Source of the DNA: an uncultured Lachnospiraceae bacterium
GTDB taxonomy: Bacteria; Bacillota; Clostridia; Lachnospirales; Lachnospiraceae
Reading direction: 5' to 3'
Length of the DNA: 64,000 bases
Assembly (NCBI GenBank): GCA_934292725.1
Contig: CAKQXY010000001.1
Coordinates: forward strand, 120,214-184,213
In this document: positions 35,263-44,960 of the stretch, one piece after another
How the letters are laid out: every line of letters starts with the position of its first letter
How positions within the stretch are numbered: position 1 is the first letter of the stretch
Notes under the pieces: model-generated
What the model saw: the letters and a program-made list of their open reading frames with translations, nothing else
Told to the model about the DNA's origin: nothing
Databases searched by the model: none
Program-made: the position numbers and the translations under genes

Positions 35263-36138
35263 TTAGAACAGTTTTGCATTTTCCATAGTCTGACGGTCTT
35301 CCTTGTTTTTCGCAATCATACAGAGAGAAGCTTTAAGCGTTTCTTCCTCAATTTCATCACTATTCAACGTAGACAGATATTTTGCCCATTCACTCAATTC
35401 TGAAATGGAAGGCTGCTGTTTTAATGGCAGAGAACGAATCTGTTTTGCACAACTTGCTACCGATTCTGCAATTTTCGTGTCAATGCTGCTCTGCATTTGA
35501 AGGATTTCTTTCAACTCTTCGGCTGTCTTTTGCTTAATGTAAAGATAGTTGCAACGACGTTTCAATGCCTGCGACAGATCCCTGTAGCGGTTAGATGTGA
35601 GAAATACGATTGGACGCATCTCTTCTGGACAGGTCACGGTACCATACTGCGGAATGGAAATGCTGAAATTCTCCAATACCTCCAACAGCGTGTATTCAAT
35701 CTCCTCTGATGCTTTTTCCACTTCGTCTAACAAAAGGACATAGCGTTTCTTTCCGCTAATTGCCTTTAAGATTGGGCGTTCAATTAAAAAGTCACGTCCA
35801 TAAAAATTGATTTTGCCTGCCGCATCCAGCGATTCCTGCAAGTCTTTTCCTGCAAGTGATTCCTTAATCGTTCCCTGGATCGCCTGAATCGTCAGAAGCT
35901 GCTTCTGGTAGTCATAGTCGTACAGAATCTTATCATAAGACAAACCATCGTAGAACTGAACACGCAGAAGCTCCAAATCAAGCATCTTCGCCGTAGCATA
36001 CGCAAGTGACGTTTTTCCGACGCCTGGATCACCTTCTACGAGAAGCGGAACCCCGTTTATCGCGCTCATTACAGCAAAATTAATGTACGAATTTGAGAGA
36101 TACCCATTGTCTCTAAGCTTATTTCCAATTTCTAACAT
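35263..36138 (-). CDS. MoxR-type AAA+ ATPase
   Basis: A 291-residue ATPase. Walker A GDPGVGKT at 36-43, Walker B LLLDE at 135-139, sensor 1 in VFLTSNR, and the arginine pair in ALKRRCNYLYI are all present, so it should hydrolyse ATP as a ring. The start at 36138 is chosen because GGAGGGG lies 6 nt upstream; the frame opens at 36153. It is the first gene of the MoxR-vWA-unknown operon and has its own promoter. Confidence 0.92.
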   Translation of the reverse strand: MLEIGNKLRDNGYLSNSYINFAVMSAINGVPLLVEGDPGVGKTSLAYATAKMLDLELLRVQFYDGLSYDKILYDYDYQKQLLTIQAIQGTIKESLAGKDLQESLDAAGKINFYGRDFLIERPILKAISGKKRYVLLLDEVEKASEEIEYTLLEVLENFSISIPQYGTVTCPEEMRPIVFLTSNRYRDLSQALKRRCNYLYIKQKTAEELKEILQMQSSIDTKIAESVASCAKQIRSLPLKQQPSISELSEWAKYLSTLNSDEIEEETLKASLCMIAKNKEDRQTMENAKLF

Positions 36139-36180
36139 TGCATTCCCCTCCATTTCATGTAATATTGTATATTTACGTAT

Positions 36181-36209
36181 ATTATAGTATACATATCACT
36201 ATATTTCAA
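36181..36209 (-). promoter_or_regulatory. Promoter of the MoxR-vWA operon
   Basis: On the minus strand TTGAAA (36209-36204) and TATAAT (36186-36181) with a 17-bp spacer. The -10 lies within an AT-rich dyad, TGTATA near 36166 facing TATACA near 36192, which could be an operator. The remaining bases to 36335 show nothing clear. Confidence 0.75.
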
Positions 36210-36335
36210 GCCCCAAAATGAATTTTTGAGGAGATTTAGAAATGCATTAAAAATTAGTCACTTTATTTTATACTTTTTCGTCAATATCTGTATCAGTTAA
36301 AGCAATTTCTGAATCGCAACTTTTCTTTATACTCA

Positions 36336-37259
36336 CTATAATTCTTGTTGGCACTTAAGATTATATTCACTTGGGTTGCATCCAATATATGCCTGAAAAG
36401 CTTTCGCAAATCGACTTGCGTTGCTAAAGCCAGTCATTTCTGCAATTTGCGTAATTGAATATTGACGACTCTGTACGAATGAAAGACTCTGTGTCACTCG
36501 ATATTCACACAAATACTGGGTAATGGTTTTTCCAGTCATTTTCTTAAAAATGCGGCAGCTTGCTTCTCTGGAAAGATGCACTTGATTGGCCAGTTCCTGC
36601 AAGGAAATAATCTGATCAAAATGAGTATGAAGAAAATCAAGCATTTTTTCTAGTCTCACCAAATCTGTTGTATTTTCTTGCGATAGCTTTGTGCATGTCA
36701 TACCTGTTTCGTGCCTTGAAAGAATTTCTGCGAACACCTCGCAGAGAAGACCTTTTATACGCAGCTCATAACAAAAGGGTTGTTCATAAAAAAGTCTGTC
36801 TGTATTCGCAAGAAGCGCCAAAACTTGTGCTCCCCAAGACTTTGTATTATCAATCATAATACATGCAGTATTATGATCATGCTGAAATGCTCTAAAACAA
36901 TTCTTTTCAATATCGCTTCCGATTGTTCCATAGAGAAAATCTGGCCGAACAATCACGGTATGATACCTCACACGTTTTTCATCAGCTGAGCTGCAGCTGT
37001 GCGGAACATTGCTGTTGATAAGAATTGCCTGACCAGGATGAATTTCGCAACGGTTTTGATAAATCTGATAAACTGCGCGTCCTTCAATCGGGATACCAAT
37101 TTCAAACTCGCCATGCCAGTGAACAGGAACATGCTTTCCTTCAAAAGCCCAAAGATCATCATGATTTACTGTTACTGGAAATCCTTGTGTTCCATGATCC
37201 GCAATTTCTCTTTGTGTGCTGTCGATTTGAATTTTTCTGAATTTGGTATTCATATCCAT
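36336..37259 (-). CDS. AraC-family regulator with N-terminal cupin
   Basis: A 307-residue regulator. The cupin has VHWHGEFEIGIPIEGRAVYQ and IHPGQAILINSNVPHS. The AraC domain has helix-turn-helix parts ISLQELANQVHLSREASCRI and TQIAEMTGFSNASRFAKAFQ. The start is set at the ATG 37259 with AGGAGG 9 nt upstream; a GTG at 37265 is possible. Divergent from a MATE transporter gene at 37436, which it may control. Ligand unknown, probably a sugar. Confidence 0.87.
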   Translation of the reverse strand: MDMNTKFRKIQIDSTQREIADHGTQGFPVTVNHDDLWAFEGKHVPVHWHGEFEIGIPIEGRAVYQIYQNRCEIHPGQAILINSNVPHSCSSADEKRVRYHTVIVRPDFLYGTIGSDIEKNCFRAFQHDHNTACIMIDNTKSWGAQVLALLANTDRLFYEQPFCYELRIKGLLCEVFAEILSRHETGMTCTKLSQENTTDLVRLEKMLDFLHTHFDQIISLQELANQVHLSREASCRIFKKMTGKTITQYLCEYRVTQSLSFVQSRQYSITQIAEMTGFSNASRFAKAFQAYIGCNPSEYNLKCQQEL

Positions 37260-37435
37260 TATCACTTGCCTCCTGTGATGAGCTTACTTGTCATTTTGTT
37301 TTACCGTTTTTACGATTTTGCCATAGCTTAATTATACGGTTATTGCAATTTTCAGACAAGACATTTTTACATTACATTTTTCAGAGGCAATTTTAATAAA
37401 TCTTATTCTAACTTAATTAAACTGGAGGAATTTTT

Positions 37436-38788
37436 ATGCGTACTTCAAAAGAAATGGATCTGACAATAGGAAATCCATTTACTTCACTGCTGCGTTTTTG
37501 CATTCCATTGATTCTGGGCAATCTGTTTCAGCTTTTTTATACGCTTGCAGATTCTGTAATCGTTGGGAAAACACTTGGTGCCAATGCGCTTGCTGCTGTT
37601 GGCTCCACAAGCATAATTGTTTATTTTGTCCTATGCTTCATAACTGGATTTACAAACGGATTTGGAATATGCCTTGGGCAGCGTTTCGGTGCAAAGGATG
37701 TAAATGGTATGAAAAAGAGCATTGCAGTCTCCACGATTCTTTGCATTGTATTTACAATTGTCCTGACTGTTCTTTGTGCCGCTCTTTCCCACCAGATTCT
37801 TATCTGGATGCAGATTCCTTCTGATATTTCAGAAGATGCATGGACTTACATGTTTATCGTTCTGCTCGGCACTGGTGCCACAGTATTTTACAACATGATT
37901 TCAAATATTCTGCGTGCGCTTGGCGACAGCAAAACACCTCTCTATTTTCTGGTACTTTCATCACTCCTAAATGTAGTTCTCGACATCGTATTCATAGTAC
38001 CACTTAACATGGGTGTTGCCGGAGCAGCATGGGCTACCGTTCTTTCTCAGCTTCTCTCAGCTTTTCTTTGTCTGATTGTTGGCCGCAAAGCATATCCTGT
38101 TTTGCACCTGAAGCGTGAAGATTTTTATGATTTAAAGGACGCAGCCATTTCCCATTTAAAAATTGGTTTCCCAATGGGTTTTCAGATGTCAGTTATGTGT
38201 ATTGGTCAGCTTGCCATGCAGGCTGTTGTCAACTCTATGGGAACTGATGCAGTTGCTGGATATACAGCAGCTACCAAAGCAGATCAAGTCTCTGTACTAA
38301 TTAATAATGCCATGATTGCTGCTATTTCAAGCTATACAGCTCAAAACTTCGGTGCTGGAAAATTTGACCGCATCAAAAGTGGAGTTCGCGCCTGTCTGAT
38401 TCAAACAGAAGCTATCAATCTTATTATGTGCGCTGGAATCCTTTTGCTTCGCCATCCAATTGTGCGTCTGTTTCTTACAAACCCGACAGCCGAAATCTAC
38501 CGTTATTCCGATCATTATCTAAATGGTGTGGCTCCTTTTTATTTTCTTCTTGGGCTGCTTGCTGTATATCGTACCGCTGTACAAAGTATGCAAAACAGTA
38601 CGGCACCATTTGCAGCATGTATGATTGAACTTGTAATGCGTCTTGCCGCCACAATTTGTCTTTCTGCTATTATCGGTTATACTGCAGTCTGCATCGCCAG
38701 TCCAATGGCATGGGCAGGAGCATGTGCTCTTTTGATTCCTACTTATTATAAAATGATGCATAGACTGTCTAAACCACAAACAAAATAA
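37436..38788 (+). CDS. MATE family efflux transporter
   Basis: A 450-residue protein with about twelve membrane helices and the MATE fold. IPLILGNLFQLFYTLADSVIVG at the start, LGDSKTPLYFLVLSSLLNVVLD in the first half and the matching FPMGFQMSVMCIGQLAMQAVV in the second half mark the two six-helix bundles. It would export drugs or metabolites using Na+ or H+. GGAGG lies 8 nt before the ATG. Divergent from an AraC regulator and ended by a terminator. Substrate unknown. Confidence 0.92.
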   Translation: MRTSKEMDLTIGNPFTSLLRFCIPLILGNLFQLFYTLADSVIVGKTLGANALAAVGSTSIIVYFVLCFITGFTNGFGICLGQRFGAKDVNGMKKSIAVSTILCIVFTIVLTVLCAALSHQILIWMQIPSDISEDAWTYMFIVLLGTGATVFYNMISNILRALGDSKTPLYFLVLSSLLNVVLDIVFIVPLNMGVAGAAWATVLSQLLSAFLCLIVGRKAYPVLHLKREDFYDLKDAAISHLKIGFPMGFQMSVMCIGQLAMQAVVNSMGTDAVAGYTAATKADQVSVLINNAMIAAISSYTAQNFGAGKFDRIKSGVRACLIQTEAINLIMCAGILLLRHPIVRLFLTNPTAEIYRYSDHYLNGVAPFYFLLGLLAVYRTAVQSMQNSTAPFAACMIELVMRLAATICLSAIIGYTAVCIASPMAWAGACALLIPTYYKMMHRLSKPQTK

Positions 38789-38802
38789 TTTTCTGCATTA
38801 TA

Positions 38803-38856
38803 ATGCCGCTAATCCAAAGCTTCTTCAGCTTAGATTAACGGCACTTTTTGTTTTAC
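38803..38856 (+). terminator. Terminator of the MATE gene
   Basis: Interrupted stem pairing GCCG-TAATC-AAGC with GCTT-GATTA-CGGC, then ACTTTTTGTTTTAC. Confidence 0.8.
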
Positions 38857-38873
38857 TTATTGTCATTATGATT

Positions 38874-39944
38874 TTATATAGTTTTTTCTTCTCGATACTT
38901 CATTACCGCATGCCAGTCATCACGTCCCAGAAAATGTGTACCTGAGCGAAGGAAAAATGAAATATTTCCTTCATCATATAAGGTATCTGGCAATATTTCA
39001 TCTGGGCAAATCAGTCCTTTCTGTCCTAATATTTCAAAAGCTGGACTGGCAGCAAGTCCGCTTAGTACCTCAGAATGCGCATCTGCCCAGAGATCACGCG
39101 TAGCTCCTGTCAGGCAAACATAGCGAGGTGCAATAAGTGCAATTAAAAAATGCATGTCAAATGGCAAATCATTTGCATCACGATCATCACGAAATAAATT
39201 CGGACAAAACCAGTAACGTGTATATTCACGTGACAGGTCACGAAAACTTTCTGCCTGACTGCCGCGGTAAAGACTTCCTGAATTTCCAGCCACGGCAAGA
39301 GAAAAGCGCTCATCCATCGCAGCACACCATAGGGCAGTCAATGCCAGACGTGAATGGCCTATTACTGCAATGCGGGCATGATCAAGCTGTGCTACAGTCT
39401 GTAAATAATCCATTACTTTGCTTGCTCCAAATGCCCAAACTGCAATCTTACCCCAACGATCTTTCTTAATCCAATCTTTTTCAAAGCGGCTTACTCCTAA
39501 AAAACTCTCCTTACTGTCATCTGGATCAATGTCCTGATAGCAAACGTGCACAATTGCATATCCGTTATCTATTATTTCTTCACCCAAGCCCCCAGCCACA
39601 AGTTCATTAAACTGCAGATGAAGAAATGCAGGTATCTTTTCCTTTACTGACTTTGGCAAAATCAATTTAAATAGAAACTCGTATGCGTCATTATTATTTG
39701 CCAACTGAACTTTTATTGTTTTTTCAATTGCCTTTCCACCATATGCATCTTCATCCTCACCCACACATTCAAATGCAGATTTGATATTTTCTGGTGTTAC
39801 TCCCATATATTCATGACACAATAATTTTTTAATTTCTTCCCGACGAAGCTTCCAATCCTCATAGTTTGTTACCGCATCGCCATTCTCCAAACGCATCAGC
39901 TTTGGAAGGTGTCTGTTTTCAATTTCTTCTTGTAGTTTGTTCAT
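38874..39944 (-). CDS. Alpha/beta hydrolase, CE15/acetylxylan-esterase-like
   Basis: A 356-residue hydrolase. The nucleophile elbow GHSRLALTALWCAAMDERF, the SGSLYRG segment and the late His in RSGTHFLGRDDWH follow the layout of glucuronoyl esterase-like proteins. The usual elbow in this group is GHSRLGKTALW; here Gly-Lys is replaced by Ala-Leu, so activity or substrate may differ. No signal peptide, so it acts inside the cell, perhaps on imported acylated sugars. The start at 39944 has GGAAGG 9 nt upstream; the frame extends to 39998. It follows sbcC by 40 bp and could be read from the same transcript. Confidence 0.78.
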   Translation of the reverse strand: MNKLQEEIENRHLPKLMRLENGDAVTNYEDWKLRREEIKKLLCHEYMGVTPENIKSAFECVGEDEDAYGGKAIEKTIKVQLANNNDAYEFLFKLILPKSVKEKIPAFLHLQFNELVAGGLGEEIIDNGYAIVHVCYQDIDPDDSKESFLGVSRFEKDWIKKDRWGKIAVWAFGASKVMDYLQTVAQLDHARIAVIGHSRLALTALWCAAMDERFSLAVAGNSGSLYRGSQAESFRDLSREYTRYWFCPNLFRDDRDANDLPFDMHFLIALIAPRYVCLTGATRDLWADAHSEVLSGLAASPAFEILGQKGLICPDEILPDTLYDEGNISFFLRSGTHFLGRDDWHAVMKYREEKTI

Positions 39945-39984
39945 TTTGCTTTTCCTTCCTTTCATTTTTCTATATTTTATGATT

Positions 39985-42900
39985 TTAATTTGTTTCAATT
40001 TTTATATAGCTGCCAGGACCGTCTGCTCCCATTGTCTTTGTGACAAGAATCTTTTTGTTAATAGAATCCTTTAGCTCTGCCACATGTGAAATGATACCTA
40101 CCATACGATTTCCCTCTGCCAGATTTGCAAGTGCCTTTAATGCCTGCGAAAGTGCTGCCTCATCTAATGATCCAAATCCCTCATCTACAAACATCGTATC
40201 AATCTGAATGCCGCCTGCTCTTGACTGTATCTCATCTGAAAGACCAAGTGCAAGAGACAAAGCTGCCTGAAAGCTCTCGCCGCCTGAAAGTGTCCGTACA
40301 CTTCGCTCACTTCCATTGTAATGATCCACAACATTTAAATCAAGTCCTGCTTTTTCTTTTTTATTTTCGGCCTCCTCACGACGCTTTAACTCATACTGTC
40401 CCTGACTCATCGTCATTAAACGCACATTTGCACGGCGCAGTATGCGCTCGAAATAAGCCATCTGCACATATGTTTCAAGCTCAATTTTAGGCTTTCCTGT
40501 AACCTGACCGTTTGCTGTATTTGAGAGTTCACGCACCCAAACATATTTTTTCTCTGTTTCCTGCATTACTGTCTGGTGCTTCTTAACGCCAAGAAGTACA
40601 GCACGATTCTTCTCATTCTCGGCAAACCAAGTCCGACATTCCTGTGAAGTTTTCTCCTTTTTAAGTGACAATTCCTCCTGTTCTTTTTTTATCAGTTCTT
40701 CCTCTGGCATTGTACCGCCATTGTCTTCTAGCATCGAAAGAATCTGCTTTTTTCCCTCCTCTATACTGTTTCTTAAACTTTGCTCATCTGCCCTCAGGCT
40801 GTTTGCCTCTTTTTGTGCTGCCTGATATGCCTGCTCAATTTGCTGCTGCTCGCACCCGATTCGTTCCATTTGTTCTTGCAGGCATAAACAAAGTTCTTGT
40901 GCGCTTTGGCCATCCCACTGCGTATTCTGTGCCTGCAGCGAATCATATTTTTGTCTCAGACTGTTTTCTCGTTCCTGATTTGCAGCTCTCTCCTCTGCAA
41001 TTAAAATCGCTAGTTGCTGAAATGCCTCATCTGCTTTTTCTTTTTTTGTCTGTTCCTGCAAAAGTGCTTTTTGCATCCGATCCTTATTTTCCACCTCTGC
41101 CTTAAGCCTATTTACCTGCTCTTTTTTCTCCTCATACAATTTGGCAATTGCAAAATCACTTTCTACCTCTTTCTGAAGCTTTTCAATTTGAAGCTTTGTA
41201 ATATCAAGCTTTCCTAGCATACCATCAAGGTTTGTCCTTTGCTCCTGCTCTTTTTGCAGCAAATTTTCTTTGCTTTTTTTAAGCTCATCTTCTTTTTCTT
41301 TTAATGATCTTGCATATACAATCATCTTGCTCGCCTGCAAAAGTGCCTCCTTTGCCTGCTGCAATTGTTTTGTCAAAAATGCTTCCTTTTCTGTCTCATT
41401 TTTATCAGCTGCAATCTGATCAAGCGACTTTTTCATGTTCGCTGCCTTAGCGGTCAGCACTGCATAATTTTCTTTTTCCTTTTGAAACTGACTGACAGCA
41501 AGCTGTTGTTGTTCCTTGGCTTTTACAAGTTCTGTTTTCACACAATGATACGTCGAGCTTTGTTGTTCTAAGCTTGTCTGTTGTGTCAAAAGCTGCTCTT
41601 TTTTTTGGCACAGCTGTTTAAAGCTTCTCTTTAACACTTCTTCTGCCTGATCACATGTATTAATTGCTTCAAATATTACTTCTTCACTCTTAAGCCACTT
41701 TGTAATTTCATCAAACATATTCTGACGCAGCTTTTGAAGCTGAGCGTAACTTGCTTGTGCCGCGGCACTTGCCTTTTCTGCTTTTCTTTGTGCTTCATCT
41801 GTTTTCTTTTGCATTTCATCAAGTTCTTCACGGCTCACTGTCTGTAAATTCTTTGCTGCCAGAACAGGATGATGCACAGAACCGCACACTGGACAAGGCT
41901 TGCCCTCTTCAAGTCCTTCGGCTAAAATTCCTGCCTGCGCATTCAGATAACATGTCCATGCCTGCTTCCACTCTGACTGGCAGCTTTCATATGACGCTAT
42001 ATAAATTTTACACTTTTTTTGAAGCTCTGTATGTATACGCTCCTGCTCTTTTTCTTCTTTCAGCTGTTTTTCAAATTTAGTAAGTTCCTCAAGGCGATAG
42101 TCATTCTCCTTTATCTGTGCTTTTTTCTGTTCCAAAAGTACATCGCAGTCTTTAAGTTCTTCACAAAGCTGCTCTTTTTTCTGTATCATCTCATTAAGCT
42201 TATCAAGCTGCTCTTTTTGCTGAATGATTGACTGCTCCTTCTTTTTTTGACAGTCGCATGTACTTTTATACTCTGCATAGCTTGTCTGATACTGATCAAG
42301 CTGATGCTTTCTATCCTCTACCAGACTTTGACAGCGCTGTTCCTCTCTTCCTGCTTCAGACAGCTTTTCTATCTCAATTTCACAAGCCTTTATCTGTTCT
42401 TCTTGCTGTTTTCTCTGATCAAAGACAGACTGAATAGACTGCTTCAATTCACAAATTGTTTCTTCCGCTTCTAATTTTTGCTTTTGAATCTCTTCCCACT
42501 CATTTTTTTGCTTTTCAATCTGCTTCATTTGCAAAAGCGCCTGAGAATATGCCACCTCACAATCCTTTAATAGTTCTAGCTGACGATTCATTTCTTCTAT
42601 ATACTGTGTCTGCTTTTTTCTTTCCTCAGACTGTCTGCATTGTTTTTCTTCTTTCTCCTTAAGCTCATTTTTTACTTGTATAAGCTGTTTTTCTTCTGAT
42701 TGAAATGCCTCGCACAACTGCTTATCCTGCTGCAGACGATGTTTTTTTGCTTCTAACTCTTTTTGTCTTGGCTGTTTGTTAACCTGCTCATTAAAAAACT
42801 CCTGTGCCTTTATTACCTTTGGCAGCAAAGTTTCTAATCGTTTTTCTTTTTCCTTGACACTCTCACAAGTTTCTTTATACCGCTGAAGCTTTTCTTCATA

Positions 42901-43731
42901 AACGGCAAGTGTACGCTGTTTGCATGAAAGTTCTTCCTCCTCTTTTTTGAGCATCTGATACTTTTCTTCCCCTGCTGACAAAAATCCTTCAATTAACTCA
43001 ATTGCCCGAAGTGTCTGACCGTCAAATCCATTTTTCTTTAATACGTTCCATTCAGGCTCTTCAATAGCACCATTAGGGCAGACTGCCATGCTTAGTTCCT
43101 GACTAATGCCTTTTCGCAGATCCTCATATGCTTCTTTTTGTCGGCTAAGTTCTGCCTTAAGAGCATCCTGAAGCTGCTGAAATTTTTCTGTATGAAATAT
43201 TCGTCTAAAAATTTCTTTTCTAGTCGCCGTGTCAGCAAAAAGAAGCTTTTGAAAATCTCCCTGGGCAATCATAACAATCTGCGTAAATTGGCGATAATCC
43301 AGGCCTAAAATTTCGGTTACAGCTTTTGTGACATCCTTAGACTTTGACACAATCGGTCTGCTCGAATCTGACAAATATTCAAGCTCTGCCTCTGCCTTTT
43401 GAAGTGTCAAGCCTGTTCCTCTTCCCTTAGGTCGCTGATACTCTGGATTTCTTTTTACGCGATACTTCTCTCCCCTATAGCAAAAGGTGAGCTCTACATA
43501 TGTTTTTATCTCTGCTTTCGCATATTTGCTGCGAAACATCTGCGGATCACGCACTTCACCGCTGGCTTCTCCATATAGTGCAAATGTGATAGCATCAAAA
43601 ATGCTTGTTTTTCCTGCTCCAGTATCTCCAGTAATCAGATAAAGTCCCTGCGTCCCCAGACGTTCAAAATCAATCGTTATCTCTCCTGCATATGGTCCAA
43701 ACGCACTGACTGTTAACACTTGTGGTCTCAT
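39985..43731 (-). CDS. sbcC: SbcC/Rad50-type DNA repair ATPase
   Basis: A 1248-residue SMC-like ATPase, partner of the SbcD nuclease, acting on DNA ends and hairpins. Walker A in TGDTGAGKTSIFD at about 34-46, two long coiled-coil arms, the zinc hook CPVCGS near residue 613, the signature TLSGGESFQAALSLALGLSD and Walker B DTMFVDEGFGSLD near the C-terminus are intact. The ATG overlaps the sbcD stop by 4 bp. Confidence 0.96.
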   Translation of the reverse strand: MRPQVLTVSAFGPYAGEITIDFERLGTQGLYLITGDTGAGKTSIFDAITFALYGEASGEVRDPQMFRSKYAKAEIKTYVELTFCYRGEKYRVKRNPEYQRPKGRGTGLTLQKAEAELEYLSDSSRPIVSKSKDVTKAVTEILGLDYRQFTQIVMIAQGDFQKLLFADTATRKEIFRRIFHTEKFQQLQDALKAELSRQKEAYEDLRKGISQELSMAVCPNGAIEEPEWNVLKKNGFDGQTLRAIELIEGFLSAGEEKYQMLKKEEEELSCKQRTLAVYEEKLQRYKETCESVKEKEKRLETLLPKVIKAQEFFNEQVNKQPRQKELEAKKHRLQQDKQLCEAFQSEEKQLIQVKNELKEKEEKQCRQSEERKKQTQYIEEMNRQLELLKDCEVAYSQALLQMKQIEKQKNEWEEIQKQKLEAEETICELKQSIQSVFDQRKQQEEQIKACEIEIEKLSEAGREEQRCQSLVEDRKHQLDQYQTSYAEYKSTCDCQKKKEQSIIQQKEQLDKLNEMIQKKEQLCEELKDCDVLLEQKKAQIKENDYRLEELTKFEKQLKEEKEQERIHTELQKKCKIYIASYESCQSEWKQAWTCYLNAQAGILAEGLEEGKPCPVCGSVHHPVLAAKNLQTVSREELDEMQKKTDEAQRKAEKASAAAQASYAQLQKLRQNMFDEITKWLKSEEVIFEAINTCDQAEEVLKRSFKQLCQKKEQLLTQQTSLEQQSSTYHCVKTELVKAKEQQQLAVSQFQKEKENYAVLTAKAANMKKSLDQIAADKNETEKEAFLTKQLQQAKEALLQASKMIVYARSLKEKEDELKKSKENLLQKEQEQRTNLDGMLGKLDITKLQIEKLQKEVESDFAIAKLYEEKKEQVNRLKAEVENKDRMQKALLQEQTKKEKADEAFQQLAILIAEERAANQERENSLRQKYDSLQAQNTQWDGQSAQELCLCLQEQMERIGCEQQQIEQAYQAAQKEANSLRADEQSLRNSIEEGKKQILSMLEDNGGTMPEEELIKKEQEELSLKKEKTSQECRTWFAENEKNRAVLLGVKKHQTVMQETEKKYVWVRELSNTANGQVTGKPKIELETYVQMAYFERILRRANVRLMTMSQGQYELKRREEAENKKEKAGLDLNVVDHYNGSERSVRTLSGGESFQAALSLALGLSDEIQSRAGGIQIDTMFVDEGFGSLDEAALSQALKALANLAEGNRMVGIISHVAELKDSINKKILVTKTMGADGPGSYIKIETN

Positions 43732-44861
43732 GATTTGTCCTCCTGTAATCGCATAAACAGTTCTGTTACAAATTGTTTTTGTTCTATACTCATCGGCTGA
43801 TTGTTTTGCTTTTCGTAAAGTTCTTCAAACAGCTGCTTCTCACTCTTTTGCTTAATCTTACTGTCAAAATCTATTGTCTGCTGCGTTCTTGTTCTTAGAT
43901 TATCATAAAAAAGACCAAGAAGATTTGGATAGATAGTGCGAAGCTTCTGCATTCCATCTGGAATATCTTCCTCATCTGTCAACGTAATCTGCACATAGTC
44001 ATCAGTAGCTGTCCCCTGATAAAATGTGCGCGCTGTCACTTCCATATAAGAGCCATGAATTGTCCTAAGATCATGCTTTGGAAGTAATGGAATTGTGCGA
44101 ATAACAATATCACTCTTTTTTCCCATCTCGATAACAGTAACTGACTTTTCCTGTTCAGCCTCAGAAACTGAATATTTCAATAAAGTTCCGCAATAACGCA
44201 CATTTTCTTTTATATTCTGCGGACTATGAATATGACCAAGTGCCGTATAATCAAATGCTTCAAAGACAGATGCATCTATATTGTCAACTCCGCCAACAAC
44301 AATATCTTCTGAATCGCAGCGGCCTGCACCCGTAACAAATTGATGTGCCACCAAAATATTTCGATTTTTTGTATCAATATTCATGTTATTTACTGCCGCC
44401 AAAACTGCATCCTGATATGACTCAATTTCCTCTTGTCCCAGTGCACGGCGCACAATAGACGGACGAACAAATGGCAAAAGATAAACTTGTGCTTCTCCAA
44501 ATTCATCTGTCAATGTAACCTTCTGTGTACTGCCATCATATACTGTAGACAAATACACGCCTGATTGCTTCATCAGCCCTGCACCAAACGCAATGCGCTC
44601 CATGGAATCATGATTGCCACTGACAGCACATACCTTAATTTTTTGCGCTGCAAGTGCATTAAAAAACCAGTCTAACATCATAACAGCCTCAGTCGGTGGA
44701 ATAGGTCTGTCATAAATATCTCCCGCCAAAAGGAGTGCATCTGCATGCTCTTCTACGCAAATTTTGACTACTTGCTCTAAAATATAACGCTGATCTTCCA
44801 GCATTGAAAATTCATTGATCCGCTTTCCAAGATGCAGATCAGAAATATGTATCAATTTCAT
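43728..44861 (-). CDS. sbcD: SbcD/Mre11-type exonuclease subunit
   Basis: A 377-residue calcineurin-like phosphoesterase. Metal-binding motifs are ISDLHLGKR, LLLAGDIYDRP, AVSGNHDS, LVAHQFV and LGHIHSPQ. It cleaves DNA together with SbcC, whose gene overlaps its end by 4 bp. AAGGAG lies 5 nt before the ATG. Length and domain order are normal. Confidence 0.96.
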   Translation of the reverse strand: MKLIHISDLHLGKRINEFSMLEDQRYILEQVVKICVEEHADALLLAGDIYDRPIPPTEAVMMLDWFFNALAAQKIKVCAVSGNHDSMERIAFGAGLMKQSGVYLSTVYDGSTQKVTLTDEFGEAQVYLLPFVRPSIVRRALGQEEIESYQDAVLAAVNNMNIDTKNRNILVAHQFVTGAGRCDSEDIVVGGVDNIDASVFEAFDYTALGHIHSPQNIKENVRYCGTLLKYSVSEAEQEKSVTVIEMGKKSDIVIRTIPLLPKHDLRTIHGSYMEVTARTFYQGTATDDYVQITLTDEEDIPDGMQKLRTIYPNLLGLFYDNLRTRTQQTIDFDSKIKQKSEKQLFEELYEKQNNQPMSIEQKQFVTELFMRLQEDKS

Positions 44862-44885
44862 AGCTTCTCCTTTTGTTCTCTACTT

Positions 44886-44943
44886 GCAAAAAAACAGCAC
44901 TAAAAGAAGTGGGCTTTGACCCTATCTTCTCTTTTGTACTGTT
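44886..44943 (-). terminator. Terminator of the CoA-transferase operon
   Basis: On the minus strand AACAGTACAAAAGAGAAG pairs with CTTCTTTTAGTGCTGTT, followed by seven T. It lies between the CoA-transferase stop and sbcD. Confidence 0.8.
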
Positions 44944-44960
44944 CTTGTAAAATATATGTT

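Noticed and set aside
31463..36138. Naming the operon RavA-ViaA
   Set aside because: The vWA protein is CoxE-like with a different coiled-coil front, the gene order differs, and the third protein has no counterpart there.
40665..41105. 146-residue plus-strand frame inside sbcC
   Set aside because: Antisense of coiled-coil coding sequence, giving a Phe/Leu-rich translation without meaning.
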